The translations under genes and the position numbers were made by a program. A stretch of DNA of 64,000 bases. Source: Sphaerolaimus hirsutus. Its lineage: Eukaryota > Nematoda > Chromadorea > Monhysterida > Sphaerolaimidae. Shown here piece after piece: positions 42,899 to 58,814 of this stretch (positions are counted from its first letter, which is position 1; the number at the start of each line of letters is the position of its first letter). The DNA lies in NCBI GenBank assembly GCA_964036195.1, contig CAXIWS010000464.1, positions 124,001 to 188,000 of the forward strand, in the 5' to 3' direction. The notes below the pieces were generated by a model. That model searched no databases and was not told where the DNA came from. It saw only the letters and a program-made list of their open reading frames with translations.

Positions 42899-45800
42899 CT
42901 TAATCATTCTTGGGAAAAGTGGTAGACACGCACCGTTGCGTAGCTGAGATTGTGCTCGATCAAAATCTACAGACGCATTGGTGTGTTTGCCATAGCCACT
43001 TTATACCTAAGAAACAAAAACATGAATAAATGTCAATTCTGGCTGATTGAATCACGATTAATGCCTTAACCATTCTTGGGAAAGGTGGTAGACATGCACC
43101 GTTGCATAGCTGAGATTGTACTCTATAAAAATCTACAAACGTTTTGGTGTGTTTGCTATAGCCACTTTATACCTAAGAAACAAAAACGTGAATAAATGTC
43201 AATTCTGGCTGATTGAATCACGGTTCACGCCTTAATCATTCTTGGGAAAAGTGGTAGACACGCACCGTTGCGTAGCTGAGATTGTGCTCGATCAAAATCC
43301 ACAGACGCATTGGTGTGTTTGCCATAGCCACTTTATACCTAAGAAACAAAAACGTGAATAAATGTCAATTCTGGCTGATTGAATCACGATTAATGCCTTA
43401 ACCATTCTTGGGAATGGTGGTAGACATGCACCGTTGCGTAGCTGAGATTGTGCTCGATCAAAATCTACAGACGCATTGGTGTGTTTGCCATAGCCACTTT
43501 ATACCTAAGAAACAAAAACGTGAATAAATGTCAATTCTGGCTGATTGAATCACGGTTCACGCCTTAATCATTCTTGGGAAAGGTGGTAGACACGCACCGT
43601 TGTGTAGCTGAGATTGTGATCTATAAAAATCTACAAACGTTTTGGTGTGTTTGCTATAGCCACTTTATACCTAAGAAACAAAAACGTGAATAAATGTCAA
43701 TTCTGGCTGATTGAATCACGGTTCACGCCTTAATCATTCTTGGGAAAAGTGGTAGACACGCACCGTTGCGTAGCTGAGATTGTGCTCGATCAAAATCTAC
43801 AGACGCATTGGTGTGTTTGCCATAGCCACTTTATACCTAAGAAACAAAAACATGAATAAATGTCAATTCTGGCTGATTGAATCACGATTAATGCCTTAAC
43901 CATTCTTGGGAAAGGTGGTAGACATGCACCGTTGCATAGCTGAGATTGTACTCTATAAAAATCTACAAACGTTTTGGTGTGTTTGCTATAGCCACTTTAT
44001 ACCTAAGAAACAAAAACGTGAATAAATGTCAATTCTGGCTGATTGAATCACGGTTCACGCCTTAATCATTCTTGGGAAAAGTGGTAGACACGCACCGTTG
44101 CGTAGCTGAGATTGTGCTCGATCAAAATCCACAGACGCATTGGTGTGTTTGCCATAGCCACTTTATACCTAAGAAACAAAAACGTGAATAAATGTCAATT
44201 CTGGCTGATTGAATCACGATTAATGCCTTAACCATTCTTGGGAATGGTGGTAGACATGCACCGTTGCGTAGCTGAGATTGTGCTCGATCAAAATCTACAG
44301 ACGCATTGGTGTGTTTGCCATAGCCACTTTATACCTAAGAAACAAAAACGTGAATAAATGTCAATTCTGGCTGATTGAATCACGGTTCACGCCTTAATCA
44401 TTCTTGGGAAAAGTGGTAGACACGCACCGTTGCGTAGCTGAGATTGTGCTCGATCAAAATCTACAAACATTTTGGTGTGTTTGCCATAGCCACTTTATAC
44501 CTAAGAAACAAAAACATGAATAAATGTCAATTCTGGCTGATTGAATCACGATTAATGCCTTAACCATTCTTGGGAAAGGTGGTAGACATGCACCGTTGCA
44601 TAGCTGAGATTGTACTCTATAAAAATCTACAAACGTTTTGGTGTGTTTGCTATAGCCACTTTATACCTAAGAAACAAAAACGTGAATAAATGTCAATTCT
44701 GGCTGATTGAATCACGGTTCACGCCTTAATCATTCTTGGGAAAAGTGGTAGACACGCACCGTTGCGTAGCTGAGATTGTGCTCGATCAAAATCCACAGAC
44801 GCATTGGTGTGTTTGCCATAGCCACTTTATACCTAAGAAACAAAAACGTGAATAAATGTCAATTCTGGCTGATTGAATCACGATTAATGCCTTAACCATT
44901 CTTGGGAATGGTGGTAGACATGCACCGTTGCGTAGCTGAGATTGTGCTCGATCAAAATCTACAGACGCATTGGTGTGTTTGCCATAGCCACTTTATACCT
45001 AAGAAACAAAAACGTGAATAAATGTCAATTCTGGCTGATTGAATCACGGTTCACGCCTTAATCATTCTTGGGAAAGGTGGTAGACACGCACCGTTGTGTA
45101 GCTGAGATTGTGATCTATAAAAATCTACAAACGTTTTGGTGTGTTTGCTATAGCCACTTTATACCTAAGAAACAAAAACGTGAATAAATGTCAATTCTGG
45201 CTGATTGAATCACAGTTCACGCCTTAATCATTCTTGGGAAAAGTGGTAGACACGCACCGTTGCGTAGCTGAGATTGTGCTCGATCAAAATCTACAGACGC
45301 ATTGGTGTGTTTGCCATAGCCACTTTATACCTAAGAAACAAAAACGTGAATAAATGTCAATTCTGGCTGATTGAATCACGGTTCACGCCTTAATCATTCT
45401 TGGGAAAAGTGGTAGACACGCACCGTTGCGTAGCTGAGATTGTGCTCGATCAAAATCTACAGACACATTGGTGTGTTTGCCATAGCCACTTTATACCTAA
45501 GAAACAAAAACGTGAATAAATGTCAATTCTGGCTGATTGAATCACGGTTCACGCCTTAATCATTCTTGGGAAAAGTGGTAGACACGCACCGTTGCGTAGC
45601 TGAGATTGTGCTCGATCAAAATCTACAAACATTTTGGTGTGTTTGCCATAGCCACTTTATACCTAAGAAACAAAAACATGAATAAATGTCAATTCTGGCT
45701 GATTGAATCACGATTAATGCCTTAACCATTCTTGGGAAAGGTGGTAGACACGCACCGTTGTGTAGCTGAGATTGTGATCTATAAAAATCTACAAACGTTT

Positions 45801-46032
45801 TGGTGTGTTTGCTATAGCCACTTTATACCTAAGAAACAAAAACGTGAATAAATGTCAATTCTGGCTGATTGAATCACGGTTCACGCCTTAATCATTCTTG
45901 GGAATGGTGGTAGACATGCACCGTTGCGTAGCTGAGATTGTGCTCGATCAAAATCTACAGATGCATTGGTGTGTTTGCCATAGCCACTTTATACCTAAGA
46001 AACAAAAACGTGAATAAATGTCAATTCTGGCT
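42894..46032 (+). repeat. right array segment with short 4-5-monomer sub-repeats
   Basis: Types 7-8-9-10 followed by a type 4-like monomer are repeated at 43045 and 43875 (830 bp, five monomers), then 7-8-9 with a type 4/6 chimera (GCTCGATC joined to AAACATTTT, 44373). The 14-monomer order is not kept here. Confidence 0.7.
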
Positions 46033-49000
46033 GATTGAATCACGGTTCACGCCTTAATCATTCTTGGGAAAGGTGGTAGACACGCACCGTTGTGTAGCTG
46101 AGATTGTGATCTATCAAAATCTACAAACATTTTGGTGTGTTTGCCATAGCCACTTTATACCTAAGAAACAAAAACGTGAATAAATGTAAATTCTGGCTGA
46201 TTGAATCACGATTAATGCCTTAACCATTCTTGGGAAAGGTGGTAGACATGCACCGTTGCGTAGCTGAGATTGTGCTCTATAAAAATCTACAAACGTTTTG
46301 GTGTGTTTGCCATAGCCACTTTATACCTAAGAAACAAAAACGTGAATAAATGTCAATTCTGGCTGATTGAATCACGGTTCACGCGTTAATCATTCTTGGG
46401 AAAGGTGGTAGACATGCACCGTTGTGTAGCTGAGATTGTGATCTATAAAAATCTACAAACGTTTTGGTGTGTTTGCTATAGCCACTTTATACCTAAGAAA
46501 CAAAAACGTGAATAAATGTCAATTCTGGCTGATTGAATCACGGTTCACGCCTTAATCATTCTTGGGAAAAGTGGTAGACACGCACCGTTGCGTAGCTGAG
46601 ATTGTGCTCAATCAAAATCTACAGACGCATTGGTGTGTTTGCCATGGCCACTTTATACCTAAGAAACAAAAACGTGAATAAATGTCAATTCTGGCTGATT
46701 GAATCACGATTAATGCCTTAACCATTCTTGGGAAAGGTGGTAGACATGCACCGTTGCGTAGCTGAGATTGTGCTCTATAAAAATCTACAAACGTTTTGGT
46801 GTGTTTGCCATAGCCACTTTATACCTAAGAAACAAAAACGTGAATAAATGTCAATTCTGGCTGATTGAATCACGGTTCACGCGTTAATCATTCTTGGGAA
46901 AGGTGGTAGACACGCACCGTTGTGTAGCTGAGATTGTGATCTATCAAAATCTACAAACATTTTGGTGTGTTTGCCATAGCCACTTTATACCTAAGAAACA
47001 AAAACATGAATAAATGTCAATTCTGGCTGATTGAATCACGATTAATGCCTTAACCATTCTTGGGAAAGGTGGTAGACATGCACCGTTGCATAGCTGAGAT
47101 TGTACTCTATAAAAATCTACAAACGTTTTGGTGTGTTTGCTATAGCCACTTTATACCTAAGAAACAAAAACGTGAATAAATGTCAATTCTGGCTGATTGA
47201 ATCACGGTTCACGCCTTAATCATTCTTGGGAAAAGTGGTAGACACGCACCGTTGCGTAGCTGAGATTGTGCTCGATCAAAATCCACAGACGCATTGGTGT
47301 GTTTGCCATAGCCACTTTATACCTAAGAAACAAAAACGTGAATAAATGTCAATTCTGGCTGATTGAATCACGATTAATGCCTTAACCATTCTTGGGAATG
47401 GTGGTAGACATGCACCGTTGCGTAGCTGAGATTGTGCTCGATCAAAATCTACAGACACATTGGTGTGTTTGCCATAGCCACTTTATACCTAAGAAACAAA
47501 AACGTGAATAAATGTCAATTCTGGCTGATTGAATCACGGTTCACGCCTTAATCATTCTTGGGAAAGGTGGTAGACACGCACCGTTGTGTAGCTGAGATTG
47601 TGCTCGATCAAAATCTACAGACGCATTGGTGTGTTTGCTATAGCCACTTTATACCTAAGAAACAAAAACGTGAATAAATGTCAATTCTGGCTGATTGAAT
47701 CACGGTTCACGCCTTAATCATTCTTGGGAAAGGTGGTAGACACGCACCGTTGTGTAGCTGAGATTGTGATCTATAAAAATCTACAAACGTTTTGGTGTGT
47801 TTGCTATAGCCACTTTATACCTAAGAAACAAAAACGTGAATAAATGTCAATTCTGGCTGATTGAATCACAGTTCACGCCTTAATCATTCTTGGGAAAAGT
47901 GGTAGACACGCACCGTTGCGTAGCTGAGATTGTGCTCGATCAAAATCTACAGACACATTGGTGTGTTTGCCATAGCCACTTTATACCTAAGAAACAAAAA
48001 CGTGAATAAATGTCAATTCTGGCTGATTGAATCACGATTAATGCCTTGACCATTCTTGGGAAAGGTGGTAGACACGCACCGTTGTGTAGCTGAGATTGTG
48101 ATCTATAAAAATCTACAGACGCATTGGTGTGTTTGCCATAGCCACTTTATACCTAAGAAACAAAAACGTGAATAAATGTCAATTCTGGCTGATTGAATCA
48201 CGATTAATGCCTTAACCATTCTTGGGAAAGGTGGTAGACACGCACCGTTGTGTAGCTGAGATTGTGATCTATAAAAATCTACAAACGTTTTGGTGTGTTT
48301 GCTATAGCCACTTTATACCTAAGAAACAAAAACGTGAATAAATGTCAATTCTGGCTGATTGAATCACGGTTCACGCCTTAATCATTCTTGGGAATGGTGG
48401 TAGACATGCACCGTTGCGTAGCTGAGATTGTGCTCTATAAAAATCTACAAACGTTTTGGTGTGTTTGCCATAGCCACTTTATACCTAAGAAACAAAAACG
48501 TGAATAAATGTCAATTCTGGCTGATTGAATCACGGTTCACGCGTTAATCATTCTTGGGAAAGGTGGTAGACACGCACCGTTGTGTAGCTGAGATTGTGAT
48601 CTATCAAAATCTACAAACATTTTGGTGTGTTTGCCATAGCCACTTTATACCTAAGAAACAAAAACATGAATAAATGTCAATTCTGGCTGATTGAATCACG
48701 ATTAATGCCTTAACCATTCTTGGGAAAGGTGGTAGACATGCACCGTTGCATAGCTGAGATTGTACTCTATAAAAATCTACAAACGTTTTGGTGTGTTTGC
48801 TATAGCCACTTTATACCTAAGAAACAAAAACGTGAATAAATGTCAATTCTGGCTGATTGAATCACGGTTCACGCCTTAATCATTCTTGGGAAAAGTGGTA
48901 GACACGCACCGTTGCGTAGCTGAGATTGTGCTCGATCAAAATCCACAGACGCATTGGTGTGTTTGCCATAGCCACTTTATACCTAAGAAACAAAAACGTG

Positions 49001-52000
49001 AATAAATGTCAATTCTGGCTGATTGAATCACGATTAATGCCTTAACCATTCTTGGGAATGGTGGTAGACATGCACCGTTGCGTAGCTGAGATTGTGCTCG
49101 ATCAAAATCTACAGACGCATTGGTGTGTTTGCCATAGCCACTTTATACCTAAGAAACAAAAACGTGAATAAATGTCAATTCTGGCTGATTGAATCACGGT
49201 TCACGCCTTAATCATTCTTGGGAAAGGTGGTAGACACGGACCGTTGTGTAGCTGAGATTGTGATCTATAAAAATCTACAAACGTTTTGGTGTGTTTGCTA
49301 TAGCCACTTTATACCTAAGAAACAAAAACGTGAATAAATGTCAATTCTGGCTGATTGAATCACGGTTCACGCCTTAATCATTCTTGGGAAAAGTGGTAGA
49401 CACGCACCGTTGCGTAGCTGAGATTGTGCTCGATCAAAATCTACAGACACATTGGTGTGTTTGCCATAGCCACTTTATACCTAAGAAACAAAAACGTGAA
49501 TAAATGTCAATTCTGGCTGATTGAATCACAGTTCACGCCTTAATCATTCTTGGGAAAAGTGGTAGACACGCACCGTTGCGTAGCTGAGATTGTGCTCGAT
49601 CAAAATCTACAGACGCATTGGTGTGTTTGCCATAGCCACTTTATACCTAAGAAACAAAAACGTGAATAAATGTCAATTCTGGCTGATTGAATCACGATTA
49701 ATGCCTTGACCATTCTTGGGAAAGGTGGTAGACACGCACCGTTGTGTAGCTGAGATTGTGATCTATAAAAATCTACAAACGTTTTGGTGTGTTTGCTATA
49801 GCCACTTTATACCTAAGAAACAAAAACGTGAATAAATGTCAATTCTGGCTGATTGAATCACGGTTCACGCCTTAATCATTCTTGGGAATGGTGGTAGACA
49901 TGCACCGTTGCGTAGCTGAGATTGTGCTCGATCAAAATCTACAGACGCATTGGTGTGTTTGCCATAGCCACTTTATACCTAAGAAACAAAAACGTGAATA
50001 AATGTCAATTCTGGCTGATTGAATCACGGTTCACGCCTTAATCATTCTTGGGAAAAGTGGTAGACACGCACCGTTGCGTAGCTGAGATTGTGCTCGATCA
50101 AAATCCACAGACGCATTGGTGTGTTTGCCATAGCCACTTTATACCTAAGAAACAAAAACGTGAATAAATGTCAATTCTGGCTGATTGAATCACGATTAAT
50201 GCCTTAACCATTCTTGGGAAAGGTGGTAGACATGCACCGTTGCATAGCTGAGATTGTACTCTATAAAAATCTACAAACGTTTTGGTGTGTTTGCTATAGC
50301 CACTTTATACCTAAGAAACAAAAACGTGAATAAATGTCAATTCTGGCTGATTGAATCACGGTTCACGCCTTAATCATTCTTGGGAAAAGTGGTAGACACG
50401 CACCGTTGCGTAGCTGAGATTGTGCTCGATCAAAATCCACAGACGCATTGGTGTGTTTGCCATAGCCACTTTATACCTAAGAAACAAAAACGTGAATAAA
50501 TGTCAATTCTGGCTGATTGAATCACGATTAATGCCTTAACCATTCTTGGGAATGGTGGTAGACATGCACCGTTGCGTAGCTGAGATTGTGCTCGATCAAA
50601 ATCTACAGACGCATTGGTGTGTTTGCCATAGCCACTTTATACCTAAGAAACAAAAACGTGAATAAATGTCAATTCTGGCTGATTGAATCACGGTTCACGC
50701 CTTAATCATTCTTGGGAAAGGTGGTAGACACGGACCGTTGTGTAGCTGAGATTGTGATCTATAAAAATCTACAAACGTTTTGGTGTGTTTGCTATAGCCA
50801 CTTTATACCTAAGAAACAAAAACGTGAATAAATGTCAATTCTGGCTGATTGAATCACGGTTCACGCCTTAATCATTCTTGGGAAAAGTGGTAGACACGCA
50901 CCGTTGCGTAGCTGAGATTGTGCTCGATCAAAATCTACAGACACATTGGTGTGTTTGCCATAGCCACTTTATACCTAAGAAACAAAAACGTGAATAAATG
51001 TCAATTCTGGCTGATTGAATCACAGTTCACGCCTTAATCATTCTTGGGAAAAGTGGTAGACACGCACCGTTGCGTAGCTGAGATTGTGCTCGATCAAAAT
51101 CTACAGACGCATTGGTGTGTTTGCCATAGCCACTTTATACCTAAGAAACAAAAACGTGAATAAATGTCAATTCTGGCTGATTGAATCACGATTAATGCCT
51201 TGACCATTCTTGGGAAAGGTGGTAGACACGCACCGTTGTGTAGCTGAGATTGTGATCTATAAAAATCTACAAACGTTTTGGTGTGTTTGCTATAGCCACT
51301 TTATACCTAAGAAACAAAAACGTGAATAAATGTCAATTCTGGCTGATTGAATCACGGTTCACGCCTTAATCATTCTTGGGAATGGTGGTAGACATGCACC
51401 GTTGCGTAGCTGAGATTGTGCTCGATCAAAATCTACAGACGCATTGGTGTGTTTGCCATAGCCACTTTATACCTAAGAAACAAAAACGTGAATAAATGTC
51501 AATTCTGGCTGATTGAATCACGGTTCACGCCTTAATCATTCTTGGGAAAAGTGGTAGACACGCACCGTTGCGTAGCTGAGATTGTGCTCGATCAAAATCC
51601 ACAGACGCATTGGTGTGTTTGCCATAGCCACTTTATACCTAAGAAACAAAAACGTGAATAAATGTCAATTCTGGCTGATTGAATCACGATTAATGCCTTA
51701 ACCATTCTTGGGAATGGTGGTAGACATGCACCGTTGCGTAGCTGAGATTGTGCTCGATCAAAATCTACAGACGCATTGGTGTGTTTGCCATAGCCACTTT
51801 ATACCTAAGAAACAAAAACGTGAATAAATGTCAATTCTGGCTGATTGAATCACGGTTCACGCCTTAATCATTCTTGGGAAAAGTGGTAGACACGCACCGT
51901 TGCGTAGCTGAGATTGTGCTCGATCAAAATCTACAGACGCATTGGTGTGTTTGCCATAGCCACTTTATACCTAAGAAACAAAAACGTGAATAAATGTCAA

Positions 52001-53336
52001 TTCTGGCTGATTGAATCACGATTAATGCCTTAACCATTCTTGGGAAAGGTGGTAGACACGCACCGTTGTGTAGCTGAGATTGTGATCTATAAAAATCTAC
52101 AAACGTTTTGGTGTGTTTGCTATAGCCACTTTATACCTAAGAAACAAAAACGTGAATAAATGTCAATTCTGGCTGATTGAATCACGATTAATGCCTTGAC
52201 CATTCTTGGGAAAGGTGGTAGACACGCACCGTTGTGTAGCTGAGATTGTGATCTATAAAAATCTACAAACGTTTTGGTGTGTTTGCTATAGCCACTTTAT
52301 ACCTAAGAAACAAAAACGTGAATAAATGTCAATTCTGGCTGATTGAATCACGGTTCACGCCTTAATCATTCTTGGGAATGGTGGTAGACATGCACCGTTG
52401 CGTAGCTGAGATTGTGCTCGATCAAAATCTACAGACGCATTGGTGTGTTTGCCATAGCCACTTTATACCTAAGAAACAAAAACGTGAATAAATGTCAATT
52501 CTGGCTGATTGAATCACGGTTCACGCCTTAATCATTCTTGGGAAAAGTGGTAGACACGCACCGTTGCGTAGCTGAGATTGTGCTCGATCAAAATCCACAG
52601 ACGCATTGGTGTGTTTGCCATAGCCACTTTATACCTAAGAAACAAAAACGTGAATAAATGTCAATTCTGGCTGATTGAATCACGATTAATGCCTTAACCA
52701 TTCTTGGGAATGGTGGTAGACATGCACCGTTGCGTAGCTGAGATTGTGCTCGATCAAAATCTACAGACGCATTGGTGTGTTTGCCATAGCCACTTTATAC
52801 CTAAGAAACAAAAACGTGAATAAATGTCAATTCTGGCTGATTGAATCACGGTTCACGCCTTAATCATTCTTGGGAAAAGTGGTAGACACGCACCGTTGCG
52901 TAGCTGAGATTGTGCTCGATCAAAATCTACAGACGCATTGGTGTGTTTGCCATAGCCACTTTATACCTAAGAAACAAAAACGTGAATAAATGTCAATTCT
53001 GGCTGATTGAATCACGATTAATGCCTTAACCATTCTTGGGAAAGGTGGTAGACACGCACCGTTGTGTAGCTGAGATTGTGATCTATAAAAATCTACAAAC
53101 GTTTTGGTGTGTTTGCTATAGCCACTTTATACCTAAGAAACAAAAACGTGAATAAATGTCAATTCTGGCTGATTGAATCACGGTTCACGCCTTAATCATT
53201 CTTGGGAATGGTGGTAGACATGCACCGTTGCGTAGCTGAGATTGTGCTCGATCAAAATCTACAGACGCATTGGTGTGTTTGCCATAGCCACTTTATACCT
53301 AAGAAACAAAAACGTGAATAAATGTCAATTCTGGCT
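46033..53336 (+). repeat. right array segment with 6-, 9- and 10-monomer spacings
   Basis: Begins with types 1 to 9 in order. The private variant GCCTTGACC occurs at 48048, 49708, 51202 and 52198, spaced 10, 9 and 6 monomers. The private variant CACGGACCG occurs near 49237 and 50731, exactly 9 monomers (1,494 bp) apart. Confidence 0.75.
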
Positions 53337-56300
53337 GATTGAATCACGGTTCACGCCTTAATCATTCTTGGGAAAGGTGGTAGACACGCACCGTTGTGTA
53401 GCTGAGATTGTGATCTATCAAAATCTACAAACATTTTGGTGTGTTTGCCATAGCCACTTTATACCTAAGAAACAAAAACGTGAATAAATGTCAATTCTGG
53501 CTGATTGAATCACGATTAATGCCTTAACCATTCTTGGGAAAGGTGGTAGACATGCACCGTTGCGTAGCTGAGATTGTGCTCTATAAAAATCTACAAACGT
53601 TTTGGTGTGTTTGCCATAGCCACTTTATACCTAAGAAACAAAAACGTGAATAAATGTCAATTCTGGCTGATTGAATCACGGTTCACGCGTTAATCATTCT
53701 TGGGAAAGGTGGTAGACACGCACCGTTGTGTAGCTGAGATTGTGATCTATCAAAATCTACAAACATTTTGGTGTGTTTGCCATAGCCACTTTATACCTAA
53801 GAAACAAAAACATGAATAAATGTCAATTCTGGCTGATTGAATCACGATTAATGCCTTAACCATTCTTGGGAAAGGTGGTAGACATGCACCGTTGCATAGC
53901 TGAGATTGTACTCTATAAAAATCTACAAACGTTTTGGTGTGTTTGCTATAGCCACTTTATACCTAAGAAACAAAAACGTGAATAAATGTCAATTCTGGCT
54001 GATTGAATCACGGTTCACGCCTTAATCATTCTTGGGAAAAGTGGTAGACACGCACCGTTGCGTAGCTGAGATTGTGCTCGATCAAAATCCACAGACGCAT
54101 TGGTGTGTTTGCCATAGCCACTTTATACCTAAGAAACAAAAACGTGAATAAATGTCAATTCTGGCTGATTGAATCACAATTAATGCCTTAACCATTCTTG
54201 GGAATGGTGGTAGACATGCACCGTTGCGTAGCTGAGATTGTGCTCGATCAAAATCTACAGACGCATTGGTGTGTTTGCCATAGCCACTTTATACCTAAGA
54301 AACAAAAACGTGAATAAATGTCAATTCTGGCTGATTGAATCACGGTTCACGCCTTAATCATTCTTGGGAAAGGTGGTAGACACGCACCGTTGTGTAGCTG
54401 AGATTGTGATCTATAAAAATCTACAAACGTTTTGGTGTGTTTGCTATAGCCACTTTATACCTAAGAAACAAAAACATGAATAAATGTCAATTCTGGCTGA
54501 TTGAATCACGGTTCACACCTTAATCATTCTTGGGAAAAGTGGTAGACACGCACCGTTGCGTAGCTGAGATTGTGCTCGATCAAAATCTACAGACACATTG
54601 GTGTGTTTGCCATAGCCACTTTATACCTAAGAAACAAAAACGTGAATAAATGTCAATTCTGGCTGATTGAATCACGGTTCACGCCTTAATCATTCTTGGG
54701 AAAAGTGGTAGACACGCACCGTTGCGTAGCTGAGATTGTGCTCGATCAAAATCTACAGACGCATTGGTGTGTTTGCCATAGCCACTTTATACCTAAGAAA
54801 CAAAAACGTGAATAAATGTCAATTCTGGCTGATTGAATCACGATTAATGCCTTAACCATTCTTGGGAAAGGTGGTAGACACGCACCGTTGTGTAGCTGAG
54901 ATTGTGATCTATAAAAATCTACAAACGTTTTGGTGTGTTTGCTATAGCCACTTTATACCTAAGAAACAAAAACGTGAATAAATGTCAATTCTGGCTGATT
55001 GAATCACGGTTCACGCCTTAATCATTCTTGGGAATGGTGGTAGACATGCACCGTTGCGTAGCTGAGATTGTGCTCGATCAAAATCTACAAACGTTTTGGT
55101 GTGTTTGCCATAGCCACTTTATACCTAAGAAACAAAAACGTGAATAAATGTCAATTCTGGCTGATTGAATCACGGTTCACGCCTTAATCATTCTTGGGAA
55201 AAGTGGTAGACACGCACCGTTGCGTAGCTGAGATTGTGCTCGATCAAAATCTACAGACGCATTGGTGTGTTTGCCATAGCCACTTTATACCTAAGAAACA
55301 AAAACGTGAATAAATGTCAATTCTGGCTGATTGAATCACGATTAATGCCTTAACCATTCTTGGGAAAGGTGGTAGACATGCACCGTTGCGTAGCTGAGAT
55401 TGTGCTCTATAAAAATCTACAAACGTTTTGGTGTGTTTGCCATAGCCACTTTATACCTAAGAAACAAAAACGTGAATAAATGTCAATTCTGGCTGATTGA
55501 ATCACGGTTCACGCGTTAATCATTCTTGGGAAAGGTGGTAGACACGCACCGTTGTGTAGCTGAGATTGTGATCTATCAAAATCTACAAACATTTTGGTGT
55601 GTTTGCCATAGCCACTTTATACCTAAGAAACAAAAACATGAATAAATGTCAATTCTGGCTGATTGAATCACGATTAATGCCTTAACCATTCTTGGGAAAG
55701 GTGGTAGACATGCACCGTTGCATAGCTGAGATTGTACTCTATAAAAATCTACAAACGTTTTGGTGTGTTTGCTATAGCCACTTTATACCTAAGAAACAAA
55801 AACGTGAATAAATGTCAATTCTGGCTGATTGAATCACGGTTCACGCCTTAATCATTCTTGGGAAAAGTGGTAGACACGCACCGTTGCGTAGCTGAGATTG
55901 TGCTCGATCAAAATCCACAGACGCATTGGTGTGTTTGCCATAGCCACTTTATACCTAAGAAACAAAAACGTGAATAAATGTCAATTCTGGCTGATTGAAT
56001 CACAATTAATGCCTTAACCATTCTTGGGAATGGTGGTAGACATGCACCGTTGCGTAGCTGAGATTGTGCTCGATCAAAATCTACAGACGCATTGGTGTGT
56101 TTGCCATAGCCACTTTATACCTAAGAAACAAAAACGTGAATAAATGTCAATTCTGGCTGATTGAATCACGGTTCACGCCTTAATCATTCTTGGGAAAGGT
56201 GGTAGACACGCACCGTTGTGTAGCTGAGATTGTGATCTATAAAAATCTACAAACGTTTTGGTGTGTTTGCTATAGCCACTTTATACCTAAGAAACAAAAA

Positions 56301-58814
56301 CATGAATAAATGTCAATTCTGGCTGATTGAATCACGGTTCACGCCTTAATCATTCTTGGGAAAAGTGGTAGACACGCACCGTTGCGTAGCTGAGATTGTG
56401 CTCGATCAAAATCTACAGACACATTGGTGTGTTTGCCATAGCCACTTTATACCTAAGAAACAAAAACGTGAATAAATGTCAATTCTGGCTGATTGAATCA
56501 CGGTTCACGCCTTAATCATTCTTGGGAAAAGTGGTAGACACGCACCGTTGCGTAGCTGAGATTGTGCTCGATCAAAATCTACAGACGCATTGGTGTGTTT
56601 GCCATAGCCACTTTATACCTAAGAAACAAAAACGTGAATAAATGTCAATTCTGGCTGATTGAATCACGATTAATGCCTTAACCATTCTTGGGAAAGGTGG
56701 TAGACACGCACCGTTGTGTAGCTGAGATTGTGATCTATAAAAATCTACAAACGTTTTGGTGTGTTTGCTATAGCCACTTTATACCTAAGAAACAAAAACG
56801 TGAATAAATGTCAATTCTGGCTGATTGAATCACGGTTCACGCCTTAATCATTCTTGGGAATGGTGGTAGACATGCACCGTTGCGTAGCTGAGATTGTGCT
56901 CGATCAAAATCTACAAACGTTTTGGTGTGTTTGCCATAGCCACTTTATACCTAAGAAACAAAAACATGAATAAATGTCAATTCTGGCTGATTGAATCACG
57001 GTTCACGCGTTAATCATTCTTGGGAAAGGTGGTAGACACGCACTGTTGTGTAGCTGAGATTGTGATCTATCAAAATCTACAAACATTTTGGTGTGTTTGC
57101 CATAGCCACTTTATACCTAAGAAACAAAAACATGAATAAATGTCAATTCTGGCTGATTGAATCACGATTAATGCCTTAACCATTCTTGGGAAAGGTGGTA
57201 GACATGCACCGTTGCATAGCTGAGATTGTACTCTATAAAAATCTACAAACGTTTTGGTGTGTTTGCTATAGCCACTTTATACCTAAGAAACAAAAACGTG
57301 AATAAATGTCAATTCTGGCTGATTGAATCACGGTTCACGCCTTAATCATTCTTGGGAAAAGTGGTAGACACGCACCGTTGCGTAGCTGAGATTGTGCTCG
57401 ATCAAAATCCACAGACGCATTGGTGTGTTTGCCATAGCCACTTTATACCTAAGAAACAAAAACGTGAATAAATGTCAATTCTGGCTGATTGAATCACGAT
57501 TAATGCCTTAACCATTCTTGGGAAAGGTGGTAGACATGCACCGTTGCATAGCTGAGATTGTACTCTATAAAAATCTACAAACGTTTTGGTGTGTTTGCTA
57601 TAGCCACTTTATACCTAAGAAACAAAAACGTGAATAAATGTCAATTCTGGCTGATTGAATCACGGTTCACGCCTTAATCATTCTTGGGAAAAGTGGTAGA
57701 CACGCACCGTTGCGTAGCTGAGATTGTGCTCGATCAAAATCCACAGACGCATTGGTGTGTTTGCCATAGCCACTTTATACCTAAGAAACAAAAACGTGAA
57801 TAAATGTCAATTCTGGCTGATTGAATCACGATTAATGCCTTAACCATTCTTGGGAATGGTGGTAGACATGCACCGTTGCGTAGCTGAGATTGTGCTCGAT
57901 CAAAATCTACAGACGCATTGGTGTGTTTGCCATAGCCACTTTATACCTAAGAAACAAAAACGTGAATAAATGTCAATTCTGGCTGATTGAATCACGGTTC
58001 ACGCCTTAATCATTCTTGGGAAAGGTGGTAGACACGCACCGTTGTGTAGCTGAGATTGTGATCTATAAAAATCTACAAACGTTTTGGTGTGTTTGCTATA
58101 GCCACTTTATACCTAAGAAACAAAAACGTGAATAAATGTCAATTCTGGCTGATTGAATCACGGTTCACGCCTTAATCATTCTTGGGAAAAGTGGTAGACA
58201 CACACCGTTGCGTAGCTGAGATTGTGCTCGATCAAAATCTACAGACACATTGGTGTGTTTGCCATAGCCACTTTATACCTAAGAAACAAAAACGTGAATA
58301 AATGTCAATTCTGGCTGATTGAATCACGGTTCACGCCTTAATCATTCTTGGGAAAAGTGGTAGACACGCACCGTTGCATAGCTGAGATTGTGCTCGATCA
58401 AAATCTACAGACGCATTGGTGTGTTTGCCATAGCCACTTTATACCTAAGAAACAAAAACGTGAATAAATGTCAATTCTGGCTGATTGAATCACGATTAAT
58501 GCCTTAACCATTCTTGGGAAAGGTGGTAGACACGCACCGTTGTGTAGCTGAGATTGTGATCTATAAAAATCTACAAACGTTTTGGTGTGTTTGCTATAGC
58601 CACTTTATACCTAAGAAACAAAAACGTGAATAAATGTCAATTCTGGCTGATTGAATCACGGTTCACGCCTTAATCATTCTTGGGAATGGTGGTAGACATG
58701 CACCGTTGCGTAGCTGAGATTGTGCTCGATCAAAATCTACAGACGCATTGGTGTGTTTGCCATAGCCACTTTATACCTAAGAAACAAAAACGTGAATAAA
58801 TGTCAATTCTGGCT
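53337..58814 (+). repeat. right array segment with an 11-monomer duplication
   Basis: The private variant ATCACAATTAATG occurs near 54175 and 56001, exactly 1,826 bp (11 monomers) apart. The monomer order between them is type 9 to 13, a 14/2 chimera, then types 4 to 8 (type 9 opens the next unit). Confidence 0.72.

Noticed and set aside
47276..47458. 60-codon frame on the - strand of the satellite
   Set aside because: Chance frame across two monomers, not kept in neighbouring repeats.
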